Translations under genes and position numbers: made by a program
NCBI GenBank assembly: GCA_902790625.1
Contig: CADASP010000016.1
Location: 186,001 to 250,000, forward strand
Reading direction: 5' to 3'
DNA from: an uncultured Prevotellaceae bacterium
GTDB taxonomy: Bacteria > Bacteroidota > Bacteroidia > Bacteroidales > Bacteroidaceae
DNA: 64,000 bases
In this document: positions 15,971 through 25,743 of the stretch, piece by piece
Layout of the letters: each line of letters opens with the position of its first letter
Position numbering within the stretch: the first letter of the stretch is position 1
Notes under the pieces: model-generated
What the model was told of the DNA's origin: nothing
Database searches by the model: none
The model's input: the letters and a program-made list of their open reading frames with translations, nothing else

Positions 15971-16393
15971 ATGGATAAGCAAGAACTGAAAGAAAGAGAG
16001 ACAAAGATTACTGAATTGGCAGTGGCATTCTGCCATGAACGTTTAGACGAGGAGTGCGCAGAGCTGTGTACCAAACTGGTGCAGAAGCTTGGGCGCAAAC
16101 GCACCTGCCCTCTGCAGTCTGGCCGACTGGAGATTTGGGCAGCGGCAGCAGTATATACTATTTGCAGTGTCAACTTCATGTTCAGCAAAGGTTCCCGTCT
16201 GAGCACCTCGTCGTACGAGATTGCGGAGTATTTCGGAGCCAGTGGCTCTACGATTGCCCAGAAGTCGAGAGTGGTCAAAGACCTACTGAAGATAAGCAAT
16301 GTATTCGACCCCAACTTCACCTTGAAGGAGATTGCCGAGCGCAACCCGTTCAATCACATGGTGATGAGAAATGGTTTCATTTTCTTCGATTAA
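15971..16393 (+). CDS. DUF6398 family protein
   Basis: A 140-residue protein. The segment LEIWAAAAVYTICSVNFMF followed by YEIAEYFGASGSTIAQKSRV resembles DUF6398 and also the cyclin-fold/helix-turn-helix arrangement of TFIIB-like or sigma-like regions. It may therefore bind DNA; this is inference. Last gene of the island, 57 bp after the AlbA_2 gene. Downstream DNA is repeat-dense with no clear terminator. Confidence 0.6.
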   Translation: MDKQELKERETKITELAVAFCHERLDEECAELCTKLVQKLGRKRTCPLQSGRLEIWAAAAVYTICSVNFMFSKGSRLSTSSYEIAEYFGASGSTIAQKSRVVKDLLKISNVFDPNFTLKEIAERNPFNHMVMRNGFIFFD

Positions 16394-16435
16394 GTAACAC
16401 TAACATACATTCTTATATTGAGACCACTTTCTTCT

Positions 16436-16574
16436 TTGCCTACGGCGTAACGTGCGCTCGGCCTTGGCCGCTTGCCACCAACGGGACGCAAGAATGACCG
16501 TGCGCTCGGCCTTGCCGCTTGCCACCAACAGGACGCAAGAATGACCGTAAATGAAACGTGAATGAGCCGTGAAT
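16436..16574. repeat. Copy 1 of a ~135 bp direct repeat with two family B units
   Basis: Starts TTGCCTACGGCGTAACGTG, contains two minus-orientation family B units (GCGCTCGGCC..CGCTTGCCACC..GGACGCAAGAATGACCG) and ends AACGTGAATGAGCCGTGAA. Copy 2 lies at 17179-17309. Confidence 0.8.
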
Positions 16575-16589
16575 TATATTCGAGGTACG

Positions 16590-16812
16590 GTTGAAAAGAC
16601 GCTGAAAGCGTCTCCTCTCAATAGCCGTAGGTCGGAACGACCTGCGGATAACAGGTACCGGGTAATAACGACCCTGAAGGGGTCGCCCGCACTCAAGTGA
16701 GACCTTTCCAGCAGTATAGATGGGCGACCCTTTCAGGGTCGATGTACCTTCCGTCGTTCTATCCGCAGGTCGTACCGACCTACGGCTATTGAGCGGTGAC
16801 GCTTTGGATAAA
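16590..16812. repeat. Large nested palindrome, MITE-like
   Basis: Outer arms CTCAATAGCCGTAGGTCGG..ACGACCTGCGGATA (about 16616-16651) and their inverse (about 16759-16794). Inner arms are CGACCCTGAAGGGGTCGCCC (16669-16688) and GGGCGACCCTTTCAGGGTCG (16722-16741). Each arm is itself palindromic. No protein is encoded. Confidence 0.8.
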
Positions 16813-16890
16813 TCGCTCATGCTCGGCCATCTGCAAGCAAGCTTGCATGGCCCTCGCTCAATCGCGATTTTCAGCGTCAGGAATCTTCAA

Positions 16891-17177
16891 AATGTGCATG
16901 AATGAAGCACGAATAATCATGAATGCTGCGCAAAAAAATATTTACGGGGCATTCACGGGCCATTAACGGATATTTGCGTTGCGTCGCAGACAAAAATTAT
17001 TCATGAACATTCATGATTCATTCATGCACATTCATGTTACGCCGTAGGCAATAAAATTTTATGTCTGCGACGCTACACAAATGTGCATGAATGAAGCACG
17101 AATAATCATGAATGCTGCGCAAAAAAAATATTTACGGGTCATTCGCGGCCATTCGCGTTGCGTCGCAGACATAAATA
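16891..17177. repeat. ~100 bp direct repeat rich in TTCATGxxCATTCATG motifs
   Basis: Two copies at 16891-16995 and 17080-17177 share AATGTGCATGAATGAAGCAC and GCGTTGCGTCGCAGACA. Between them the inverse motifs GTTACGCCGTAGGCA and GTCTGCGACGC occur. This suggests a palindromic element that has been tandemly duplicated. Confidence 0.75.
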
Positions 17178-17178
17178 T

Positions 17179-17309
17179 ATTTGCCTACGGCGTAACGTGC
17201 GCTCGGCCTTGGCCGCTTGCCACCAACGGGACGAAAGAATGACCGTGCGCTCGGCTCTGCCGCTTGCTACCGAAGGGACACAAGAATGAAACGTGAATGA
17301 GCCGTGAAT
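17179..17309. repeat. Copy 2 of the ~135 bp direct repeat
   Basis: Same order of motifs as 16436-16574 (TTGCCTACGGCGTAACGTG.. to ..GAATGAGCCGTGAA) with a few substitutions. The stretch 17310-17500 after it holds no recognised gene or repeat. Confidence 0.8.
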
Positions 17310-17501
17310 TTTTATTTCCTGTGTTCTTTCTTTACCGTACCAGGTCGAGAGGTTTTTATCTGTATTTTTTGTTTTCATCTGTTTTTCTAACAAGCGTTAC
17401 CCGCGCCGCTGTAGGGTATTACCATGTGAAATAGCAGTTGGCCTATACGTGCGCAGCCCCATTGCCGACCATGTGCGCTATACACAACAGAGTGAATTTC
17501 G

Positions 17502-17548
17502 GTTGGCAGCGGCCGCTGCCATCAATGTTCCCGCCCGCTGCCAACCAA
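17502..17548. repeat. Family D palindromic element, copy 1
   Basis: GGTTGGCAGCGGCCGCTGCC is followed by CCCGCCCGCTGCCAACC, i.e. a palindrome next to an inverted half copy. The reverse complement of this whole arrangement recurs at 63043-63083. Confidence 0.75.
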
Positions 17549-17609
17549 AAAGTCATATCGTTTTTCCCCGCCCCGCCACGCCCTGTACCTGTTTGCCGTG
17601 GCCTAAACA

Positions 17610-17725
17610 TGCCAAGGCAACGATATAGTACGAAAAAATGCGCAGCCGCCCCCCTCCAGTCAAGGGAGGGGGGCGGCCCCGCATCGTTTTTGTCAACCTG
17701 TGGACTTTTTTGCGTGGACTCATCA
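17610..17725. repeat. Family A hairpin with flanking ATGAGTCCAC motif
   Basis: Hairpin CGCAGCCGCCCCCCTCC-n-GGAGGGGGGCGGC followed by GTGGACTTTTTTGCGTGGACTCAT. The same association of CGCAGCCGCYCCCCTCC with ATGAGTCCAC is found, in opposite orientation, at 40073-40150 and 41008-41080. This defines a larger repeat family with three copies. Confidence 0.7.
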
Positions 17726-17800
17726 AACGAATATCACGAATGATGGCACTTCGCTTCACTTTTTTTACGCTGAAACGCATGGAGTTATCGGAATTATTCG

Positions 17801-17808
17801 TACCTTTG
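17801..17808 (+). promoter_or_regulatory. -7 box of the surface-protein locus
   Basis: TACCTTTG fits TAnnTTTG. It leaves a 5' leader of about 180 nt that contains the nested A/B repeat at 17845-17930, so the repeat would be transcribed into the leader. Confidence 0.55.
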
Positions 17809-17844
17809 CAGCGGACTTTTCGACAGACGGATGAACAACAACCA

Positions 17845-17930
17845 TTCCAGCCCCTGCCCCTGCCCTTCTTGCGTCCCTTCGGTAGCAAGCGCCTCCTTCG
17901 TCGCCGAGCGGATGGGAGGGGGGCGGCAAA
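17845..17930. repeat. Family A unit interrupted by a nested family B unit
   Basis: C-rich arm CAGCCCCTGCCCCTGCCC, then the family B core CTTGCGTCCCTTCGGTAGC through CGCCGAGCGG, then the G-rich arm GGGAGGGGGGCGG. The same nested arrangement recurs at 40203-40290. Confidence 0.75.
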
Positions 17931-17994
17931 GCCGAGCGGAGCGGATGCGAAACTTGAAATAAACAATAACAGAACAACCAAGATATAAACGACA

Positions 17995-20900
17995 ATGAAG
18001 AGAACCACCAATCACTTCTTCGCGCCCTCGGCCAAGGGGCTGGTCGGCGCAATGGGCCGGGCTGCCCTCGTGCTGCTGCTCTGCGTGCTCTCCGCCGCCG
18101 GGGCATGGGCACAGAGCACGTCGAGCAACTTCACCGTCAGCGACAACACCTACACCATCCAGAACGCAGATGGCTGGAATGAGTTCTGCAACAACGTGAC
18201 CGCCGGCAACACATTCGACGGCAAGACCATCGTGCTGGCCCGAGACATCACCGTCAACAGGACGGCGGGCGAACACCAAAAGGGGTTCCGTGGCACGTTC
18301 GATGGAGGCGGCCACACGCTGACCCTCCACTATGGCAGTCCCGAGGCACCCGTCGATGCCCAGTTCGTAGCTCCTTTCCCCGAAGTGTCGGGCAATGCCA
18401 AGTTCAGCAACCTCAACATCGGCGGGTATATTTACTCCACCACCACGAACTCCGAGCCTGGCGTTGGTGGACTTATCGGCCACCTCTTCGGCGACATCAC
18501 CATCGAGCACTGCACGAGCGCGGTGGAAATCAACTCCACTACAGGCAGTGTGGGCGGCTTCGTGGGCCTCTGCGAGCATAGCGTCACGTTCAACGACTGC
18601 CGCAGCTCTGCCGTCATCACCAGTGCTAGCGGAAACAACAGCGGCTTCGTGGGATGGAGCCGAGCCTCTGGATATGCCATTTCCTTCTATGGCTGCCTCT
18701 TCAACGGCAAACTGCTAAAGGCCGGCGACAATAGCCATAGCAACGGCGGCTTCGTAGGCTGGAAGGGTTTCACCAAGTACGTCACCATCACCAACTGCCT
18801 CTACGTCCCTGCACCCCTCGAAGCGGATGAGGACTACGCCAGTAGCCACAGCGCCACCTTCTGCCGCCACAGCGCAGACACCACCCTGGACAATGGGGAG
18901 ACCCACATCACCAACTGCTACTACACCCAGACGTTTGGCGCCGCCCAGGGCAACCAAGCCCGCGCCATCAGCGGCGGCGAGCACGTCACCCTGGCCAATG
19001 CGGGCACCCCAGTAGTGACCTACACCACCAGCGGCATCACCAGCTACGGCACGGGCATTAAATATAATAATGTGTTCTACGCCGGTAAAGACGACGAGGT
19101 GAGCCTCACCCTAAGCCACCAGCCCGCAGAGGGCTACTCCTTCAGCGGCTACAACGCCACCCCCGACGGCGCCACGCTCACGGGCAGCGATGCCAACGGC
19201 TGGACGCTCACCATGCCCGATGCCGACGTCACCATCGGCGCCGTGTACAGCCCCGTCACCTACTCCATCACCTACAAGCTCGGCGGCGGCGCACTGCCCG
19301 AAGGACGGGCCAACCCCGAGAGCTACACCGTGGAGAGCGAGGCGTTCACCCTCGTTAACCCCGTGCGCGACGGCTATGTCTTTGCCGGATGGACGGGCGG
19401 CGGGCTCAGCGAGCCCTCCACGGAAGTGACCATCGCAACAGGCTCCACGACAGGCGACAAAACGTTTACGGCAACGTGGGGCTTGGCCTATATCGACGTC
19501 GACGGCACCACGAAGACCTGCACCAACTACACCGTGCTCACCGGCTCGGAGACCACCCTCGACGAAGGCTGGTATGTGGCCGACGGCACCATCAGCTTCG
19601 ACCACGGGTTCAACACCTCCGGCGACATCCACCTCATCCTCATGGACGACGCCGTGATGCGCATCGGCACGGAGGATAGCCCCGTCAACGGTGGTATCGT
19701 TGCTAATGAACGCTGCTCCATCAGCATCCACGGCCAGAGCACCGGCGAGCGCAGAGGGAAGCTCTGGGTAAACGCCACGAGCTGTGGCATCTCTGCCCGA
19801 CTAAGCAATATGGAAATCAGCGGCTGCGAGGTGCATGCCAAGGTGTCTGAAAACATGTCTTATGGTATCTACAATGATTGCGGCTCCCTTAGCATGACCA
19901 ATGCTGTCATCACCGCCGAAGGTGGGGAAAGTGGCATCCGATCTGTAGGGGAAGCCACCCTCACCAACTGTAAGGTGACGGCCACGGGCGGCTCTAACGG
20001 CATCCTTTTCAGTAGTGTTGGCGCGAAAATCAGCGGCGGCCAGGTGACGGCCACGGCCACTAACGGCTATGGCATCCTATCCTCTTGCCGCTTAACCCTC
20101 AGCTGGAATGCGCCCACCGACTTCATCGAGGCCAGCAGCTACGAGGCATCTGGCGGCATCACCCTCGCCAAGCCCTTCTCCGACAGCGATGGCAACATCT
20201 ATAGCGGCACGGTCTCGGATTCAGCCATCAACGGCAAGAAGCTGCTGCCCGACAACGGTCCTCTCAACCTGACCGCCACCGACATCACCGAGACTTCGGC
20301 CACGCTGACGTGGCAACCCAGGGGCGATGAAACGCAATGGCTCGTGAGCTGGAGCACCGACGATGGCAGCACATGGAGCATGTCCGACGCGGTGGATGAG
20401 CGTCAATACCAGCTGACAGGTCTCAGTGTCAACACCATAGTGCGTGTGAAAGTGCAAGGCATACTGGGTGAAGGGCTTTACAGTGCCCCCGCCACCTGCA
20501 CATTCGGCACTCCTCTGACTTATTTGGACATCAGCGGCAACACGCAGACGTGCAGCGACTACACCGTGCTCACCGGCTCGGAGGAGACCCTCGCCGAAGG
20601 CTGGTATGTGGCCTACGGCACCGTCAGCTTCGACCACACACTCCGCACCTCCGGCGGAGACATCCACCTCATCCTGAAGGACGGCGCCGTGATGCGCATC
20701 GGCACGGAGCAAAGCCCCATCGATGTTATTGGAATCGATGCTTATGGCGGCTCCATCAGCATCCACGGCCAGAGCACCGGTGAGCACAGAGGCCAGCTCT
20801 GGATAAACACCACGGGCAGCGGCATCTATACCTATGGCGGCAATGTGGAAATCAGCGGCTGCGAGGTGCATGCCAAGGGGAATGAAGACTATTCTGCTGG

Positions 20901-23500
20901 TATCTTTAGCAACAAGCAAGTTGACAAGGGCGGCTCCGTCAGCATGACCAATGCTGTCTTCACCGCCGAAAGTAAGTATGGCATCTTTTCTGGTGGTGGA
21001 GGCATCACCCTCACCAACTGTAAGGTGACGGCCACGAGCGACTTTTACGGCATCATTGCCGAAGGTGCTGACGTGATAATCAGCGGCGGCCAGGTGACGG
21101 CCACGGGCGAACAAGGTGGCATCGTAAGCTCAAATGGTGGCATCACCCTCAGCTGGAATGCGCCCACCGACTTCATCGAGGCCAGCATCTATTATGCATC
21201 TGGCGGCATCACCCTCGCCAAGCCCTTCTCCGACGGCGATGGTAACATCTACAGCGGCACGGTCTCGGCTTCAGCCATCGACGGGAAGAAGCTGCTGCCC
21301 CACAATGGTCCCTTCAACCTGACCGCCACCAACATCACCGAGCGCTGACATGGGAAGCAGCTGGCGATGAAACGCAATGGCTCGTGAGCTGGAGCACCAA
21401 CGGCGGCAGCACATGGAGCACTGACATCACAGAGAATGAGTGTTCATACGAGCTGACGGGTCTCAGTGTCGGAACCACCGTGCTCGTGAAAGTGCAAGCC
21501 ATACTGGGTGAAGGGCTTTACAGTGCCCCCGCCACCTGCACATTCCGCATAAACCCACCCGTGCCATATATGGCCGCCGACGGCACCACGAAGACCTGCA
21601 TCAACTACACCGTGCTCAGCGGCTCGGAGGGCACGGAGGAGAATCCTCTCGCCGCAGGCTGGTATGTGGCCGACGGCACCATCAGCTTCGACCACCAGCT
21701 CAACACCTCCGGCGACATCCACCTCATCCTGAAGGACGGCGCCGTGATGAACATCGGCACGGAGCAAAGCCCCGCCAACGGATACGGCATCTATGCCAAT
21801 GGCCACTCCATCAGCATCCACGGCCAGAGCACCAGCGAGCACAGAAGCCAGCTCTGGATAAACACCACGAGATATGGCATCTATACCTATGGCGGCAATG
21901 TGGAAATCAACGGAGGCCAGGTGGAAGCCAAGGGAGTCAATGGCTATGGTATCTATGCCAACAAGAACAATAGCAACGGCGGCTCCGTCAGCATGACCAA
22001 TGCTGTCGTCACCGCCGAAGGTAAGAATATGGGCATCAACTGTGGCGGCAATGTGGTAATCAGCGGCGGCCAGGTGACGGCCACGGGCACTAACTCCTTG
22101 GGCATCTATGCCTATGGCAGCATCACCCTCAGCTGGAATGCGCCCACCGACTTCATCGAGGCCAGCAGCTATTCTGCTTACGGCGGCATCACCCTCGCCA
22201 AGGCCTTCACCGACGGCGATGGCAACATCTACAGCGGCACGGTCTCGGCTTCAGCCATCGACGGGAAGAAGCTGCTGCCCCACAATGGTCCCTTCAACCT
22301 GACCGCCACCAACATCACCGAGAAGCAGCCGGCGAGGAAGCGCAATGGCTCGTGAGCTGGAGCACCAACGGCGGCAGCACATGGAGCGAGCCCGTCACGG
22401 TGGATGAGCGTCAATACCAGCTGACGAATCTCAGTGTCGGAACCACCGTGCGCGTGAAAGTGCAAGCCATACTTGGTGAAGGGCTTTACAGTGCCCCCGC
22501 CACTTGCACATTCCACATTAACACCCCCCTGCAATATTTGGACATCAGCGGCGACACGCAGACCTGCATCAACTACACCGTGCTCACCGGCTCGGAGGGG
22601 ACTCTCGCCGCAGGCTGGTATGTGGCCGACGGCACCATCAGCTTCGACCACCAGCTCAACACCTCCGGCGACTTCCACCTCATCCTGAAGGACGGCGCCG
22701 TGATGCGCATCGGCACGGAGCAAAGCCCCGCCAACGGATACGGCATCTATGCCAATGGCCACTCCATCAGCATCCACGGCCAAAGCACCGGCGAGCACAG
22801 AGGCCAGCTCTGGATAAACGCCACGCGCAATGGCATCTATACCAGAAGCGGCAATTTGGAAATCAGCAGCGGCGAGGTGCATGCCAAGAGTCCTATACAC
22901 TATTCTGATGGTATCTATATCGAAGGCGGCTCCATCAGCATGACCAATGCTGTCGTCACCGCCGAAGGTGAGATTAGTGGCATCACGTCTTATGGGGGAA
23001 ACATCGCCCTCACCAACTGTAAGGTGACGGCCACGGGCAACTATTACGGCATCGTTGCCGATGGTGCTGACGTGATAATCAGCGGCGGCCAGGTGACGTC
23101 CACGGGCACTTCGTACTATGGCATCACAGCTTCTGGCAGTATCATCCTCAGCTGGAATGCGCCCACCGACTTCATCGAGGCCAGCAGCTATTCTGCTGAC
23201 GGCACCATCACCCTCGCCAAGGCCTTCACCGACGGCGACGGCAATATCTACAGCGGCGTCATCGACAATGAGGAGGACGGCACCTACGCCATCGACGGGA
23301 AGAAGCTGCTGCCCTACATCGGCGACGCCAATGGCGACGATGTGGTGACCATTGCCGATGTGGTGATGGTGGTGAGCTACTTAGTGAATGGTGTAGAGCC
23401 GGAGGGCTTCAACTTCGACCAAGCCGACGTAGATGGCAGTGGCATCGTCGATGCGACGGATTTGCGCGCCATCGTTGACATGATATTGGCCCAGCCGTAA
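17995..23500 (+). pseudogene. Repetitive dockerin-ended surface protein, broken by two small deletions
   Basis: Three successive reading frames (17995-21348, 21384-22355, 22352-23500) form one gene of about 1840 codons. It begins with a signal peptide (VLLLCVLSAAGAWAQ). A GLUG-like/beta-helix region follows, then an InlB-type Listeria-Bacteroides repeat (YSITYKLGGGALPEG to KTFTATW). Next come four modules of about 1 kb, each with a right-handed beta-helix-like part (SISIHGQSTGEHRGQLW) and an FN3-like linker. The C-terminus is a dockerin-like domain (GDANGDDVVTIADVV and ADVDGSGIVDATDL). At 21342/21343 and 22322/22323 the FN3-like linker lacks 10 and 22 bases relative to the intact copy at 20281-20340. 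Each deletion starts right after ACCGAG. Restoring those bases restores one frame throughout. Sequencing or assembly error cannot be excluded. Confidence 0.8.
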
Positions 23501-23511
23501 GAAGCTAAGAA

Positions 23512-23712
23512 TCCCACCCCCAACCCCTCCCCAAGGGAGGGGGGCTTGGTTAGTTTATCCGCTACAAAACTGCGGGAAATGCACACAATAGCCCCGGAGG
23601 GGCGGCGGAATACAGGCAGGGGCATCGCCCCTGTATAGGCGGCGACCCACAACAGCCCCGGAGGGGCGACAGAATACAGGCAGGGGCAACGCCCCTATAT
23701 AGGCGGCGACCC
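23512..23712. repeat. Family A unit followed by tandem family C repeat
   Basis: 23512-23550 is a left-type family A unit (CCCACCCCCAACCCCTCCCC-n-GGGAGGGG). From 23584 a unit of about 64 bp (AGCCCCGGAGGGGC, GGAATACAGGCAGGGGC, CGCCCCTRTATAGGCGGCGA) is present twice. A third copy breaks off after CCACAACAGC at about 23720, where the TolC remnant begins. Confidence 0.8.
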
Positions 23713-23714
23713 AC

Positions 23715-24586
23715 AACAGCGACCTGAACATTGCCAAGCTGCAAGTCGATGCTGCCAAGGCTGCGCTCCGCAATGCCAAAGGCGAGCTGTTCCCCTCACT
23801 CGAACTGGGTGCCAACGGCCAAACCAGCAGGTTCAAGAACAAGGGGAGCAGCGACGATGAGGAAGGTGGCGGCGCACTCACGCAAAGCACCTACTCCTTT
23901 GGGGCAGAGGCCAGTTGGGAAATCGACATCTTCGGCCGTCTGCAGAACGCGAAGATGGCAGCCGCCGCCAGTCTTGAGGAGCGGATGGCCTATGTGCAGG
24001 CCGTCGAGGTGGAGCTCGTCGCTACCATTGCCACCGCCTACTATCAGTTGTGGATGTACGACGCGCAGATTGCCAACACGCGTGCCATCTTGGAAAGCTG
24101 GGACGAGAGCATCCGTGCGATGAAAACCCTTAAAGATGTGGGCGAGGCCACCAGCGAAGAGGTGAGGTCGTCTCACCCGCTGGACTGCTCACCAGGGCCT
24201 TGGCCTCGCTGACGCAACCGGTGTTTGCAAATGGCCGTCTGCGGGCAGCCGTCCGTCAGGCGCAGGCCGAGCAGGAACAGGCAAAGATTGCGTTCAAGCA
24301 GGCCGTACTGAATGCAGGGCAGGAGGTGAACGACATCCTCGCCAGCCAGCAATACGCCCAGCGTGCCATTGCCTTAAACACCCAACAAGTAGAGAAGCTC
24401 ACGGAAGTTCTCGCTGCCACAGAGCTGCGCATGCAATATGATAGCGAGGTGAACTACCTGCAAGTGCTCCTCGCGCGCCAGTCGCTGCTCGAAGCCCAGC
24501 TCTCGCTGCTCAGCAACCAGTACACCCTCATCGAGTCGGCCATCGGCCTGTACAGAGCATTGGGCGGGGGAAGCATCGAAAGGTAA
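23715..24586 (+). pseudogene. Remnant of a TolC/OprM-type outer membrane efflux protein
   Basis: 23715-24170 encodes SDLNIAKLQVDAAKAALRNA and SWEIDIFGRLQNAKMAAAAS, typical of the first OEP repeat. The start and signal peptide are missing, replaced by family C repeats. After GEATSEEV the frame is lost, and it resumes at about 24180 in another frame with LLTRALASLTQPVFANGRL and continues to the normal C-terminus (ESAIGLYRALGGG). Roughly 150 central residues expected for the family are absent. The gene is therefore truncated at the 5' end and internally deleted. No RND pump genes remain next to it. Confidence 0.85.
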
Positions 24587-24598
24587 AAAAAGGCAGAC

Positions 24599-24991
24599 AT
24601 GAAAGAATTTCTGAACAAGCAGAATCTCTACGAGGTCATACGCTTTGGCATCGTTGGAACGATTGCGGCCATCCTCCAGGTGGTTTTCTACTTTCTCCTG
24701 ACAGGCCCCATCGGGCATAACCTGGCACTGTTTGTCAGCTATGCACTGGCTTTGGTCGTCAACTTCCTGCTCACCACCTATTTCACCTTCAGGGTGAAGG
24801 CTTCGAAGAAACGGGGACTGGGTTTCTTTGCCAGTCATGCCATCAACTTCCTCCTACAGTTCCTGCTACTCAACTTCTACGTCTCCATTGTCGGCCTCGA
24901 CAAGAAGATAGCCATCATTCCCGTTCTCGCTGTTTGCATTCCCATCAATTTCCTCCTGATAAGGTATGTCATGAAGAAAAAGCAAGGTTAA
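24599..24991 (+). CDS. GtrA family membrane protein
   Basis: A 130-residue protein with four predicted membrane segments (IVGTIAAILQVVFYFLL, LALFVSYALALVVNFLL, ASHAINFLLQFLLLNFYV, IIPVLAVCIPINFLLI) and the GtrA-like start YEVIRFGIVGT. Family members are thought to help flip lipid-linked sugars or act with glycosyltransferases in cell-surface polysaccharide synthesis. It is 12 bp after the TolC remnant and may depend on readthrough from it. The nucleotidyltransferase at 25744 could be functionally related, but it is on the other strand. Confidence 0.85.
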   Translation: MKEFLNKQNLYEVIRFGIVGTIAAILQVVFYFLLTGPIGHNLALFVSYALALVVNFLLTTYFTFRVKASKKRGLGFFASHAINFLLQFLLLNFYVSIVGLDKKIAIIPVLAVCIPINFLLIRYVMKKKQG

Positions 24992-25038
24992 ATTGATGGC
25001 GCAACACATGGACATTCATTCAAAATAGAACAAAAAAA

Positions 25039-25076
25039 AACCAAGGACACAAAGACAAGTGCTCTGTGCCTTGGTG
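25039..25076 (-). terminator. Terminator after the small acidic peptide gene
   Basis: On the minus strand, ACCAAGGCACAGAG pairs with CTTTGTGTCCTTGGT and a run of nine T follows. It lies about 75 bp after the stop of 25151-25333. Confidence 0.75.
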
Positions 25077-25150
25077 TTATAAATTCACGCCTTCCCATCG
25101 AGATGATGGGAGAGGGCGGACAATGATGCCCGCTTGCCGTTAGCGACTAT

Positions 25151-25333
25151 TTATTCGTCGTCCTCGTCCCAGCCGCCATCACGGCTAAGGGCAGCGCCAT
25201 TGCCGCCGCCACCATAATTAAGGTTAGCGTTGCTCTGAACGCCATTGACCTCATTACTTGTTGCAAGCATGCGGACAGCAAGCTGTGTCTTCATTAGGCG
25301 AGTTGCGGGCTGATGATAAGCTCTCTTGTTCAT
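25151..25333 (-). CDS. Small acidic-tailed peptide, hypothetical
   Basis: A 60-residue protein: basic N-terminal half (MNKRAYHQPATRLMKTQLAV), then SNEVNGVQSN, a glycine-rich NYGGGGNGA and the acidic end GGWDEDDE. It resembles the many short Prevotella/Bacteroides proteins with an N-terminal 'Y.P.T......T..A.S' segment and an acidic tail, whose role is unknown. No classical signal peptide is clear. Its own upstream -7 box and a clean downstream terminator support a real single-gene transcript. Confidence 0.65.
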   Translation of the reverse strand: MNKRAYHQPATRLMKTQLAVRMLATSNEVNGVQSNANLNYGGGGNGAALSRDGGWDEDDE

Positions 25334-25526
25334 AGTTGTTTATATATACCTAATTATTTTTTTATTTGCCATTAAGAACATAAAGTCATTTATGTTGAAT
25401 CACAGATAAGTGAACAAACATCGACCTCAACACGACAGACATCGAAGTAATAAAGACTATTCTTTGAAGTCATTATACCACTCTGCCACCCTTATGCGTA
25501 AAGCGGATGTTAAGTCGTCTGGGCTG

Positions 25527-25534
25527 CAAAATTA
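25527..25534 (-). promoter_or_regulatory. Candidate -7 box for the small peptide gene
   Basis: TAATTTTG on the minus strand fits TAnnTTTG. It implies a leader of about 190 nt containing a small hairpin (GACT..AGTC, 25455-25472). No good -33 box is visible. Confidence 0.45.
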
Positions 25535-25683
25535 ATCATTTTTTTGCAAGTACGAATATAAAAATGCAATTTTAACAATTAAAATTTCAGTCGGATTCAT
25601 GTGTACATTCGGTAGGGACGGACCTTAGGGCGGTAAATATACCGCCCACCCAACCGACAGATGGGCCGCCAGACATGAATGAA

Positions 25684-25724
25684 AATGGAGCGGCCGTGCT
25701 TTATTTCAGCACGGCCGCTCCATT
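25684..25724 (-). terminator. Terminator of the nucleotidyltransferase gene
   Basis: Perfect inverted repeat AATGGAGCGGCCGTGCT / AGCACGGCCGCTCCATT with a 7-nt loop, followed on the minus strand by TTTTCATTC. It lies 20 bp beyond the stop at 25744. Confidence 0.85.
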
Positions 25725-25743
25725 GGATTGTTTTCAGCTCAGA

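Noticed and set aside
17438..17988. Open frames of 100-150 codons across the repeat region
   Set aside because: Their products are translations of families A, B and D with no protein-like features.
25455..25510. tRNA-like sequence on the minus strand (GGTGGCAGAGTGGTATAATG)
   Set aside because: It resembles a D-arm, but there is no matching acceptor stem or T-arm with GTTCRA downstream. At most a chance or very decayed remnant.
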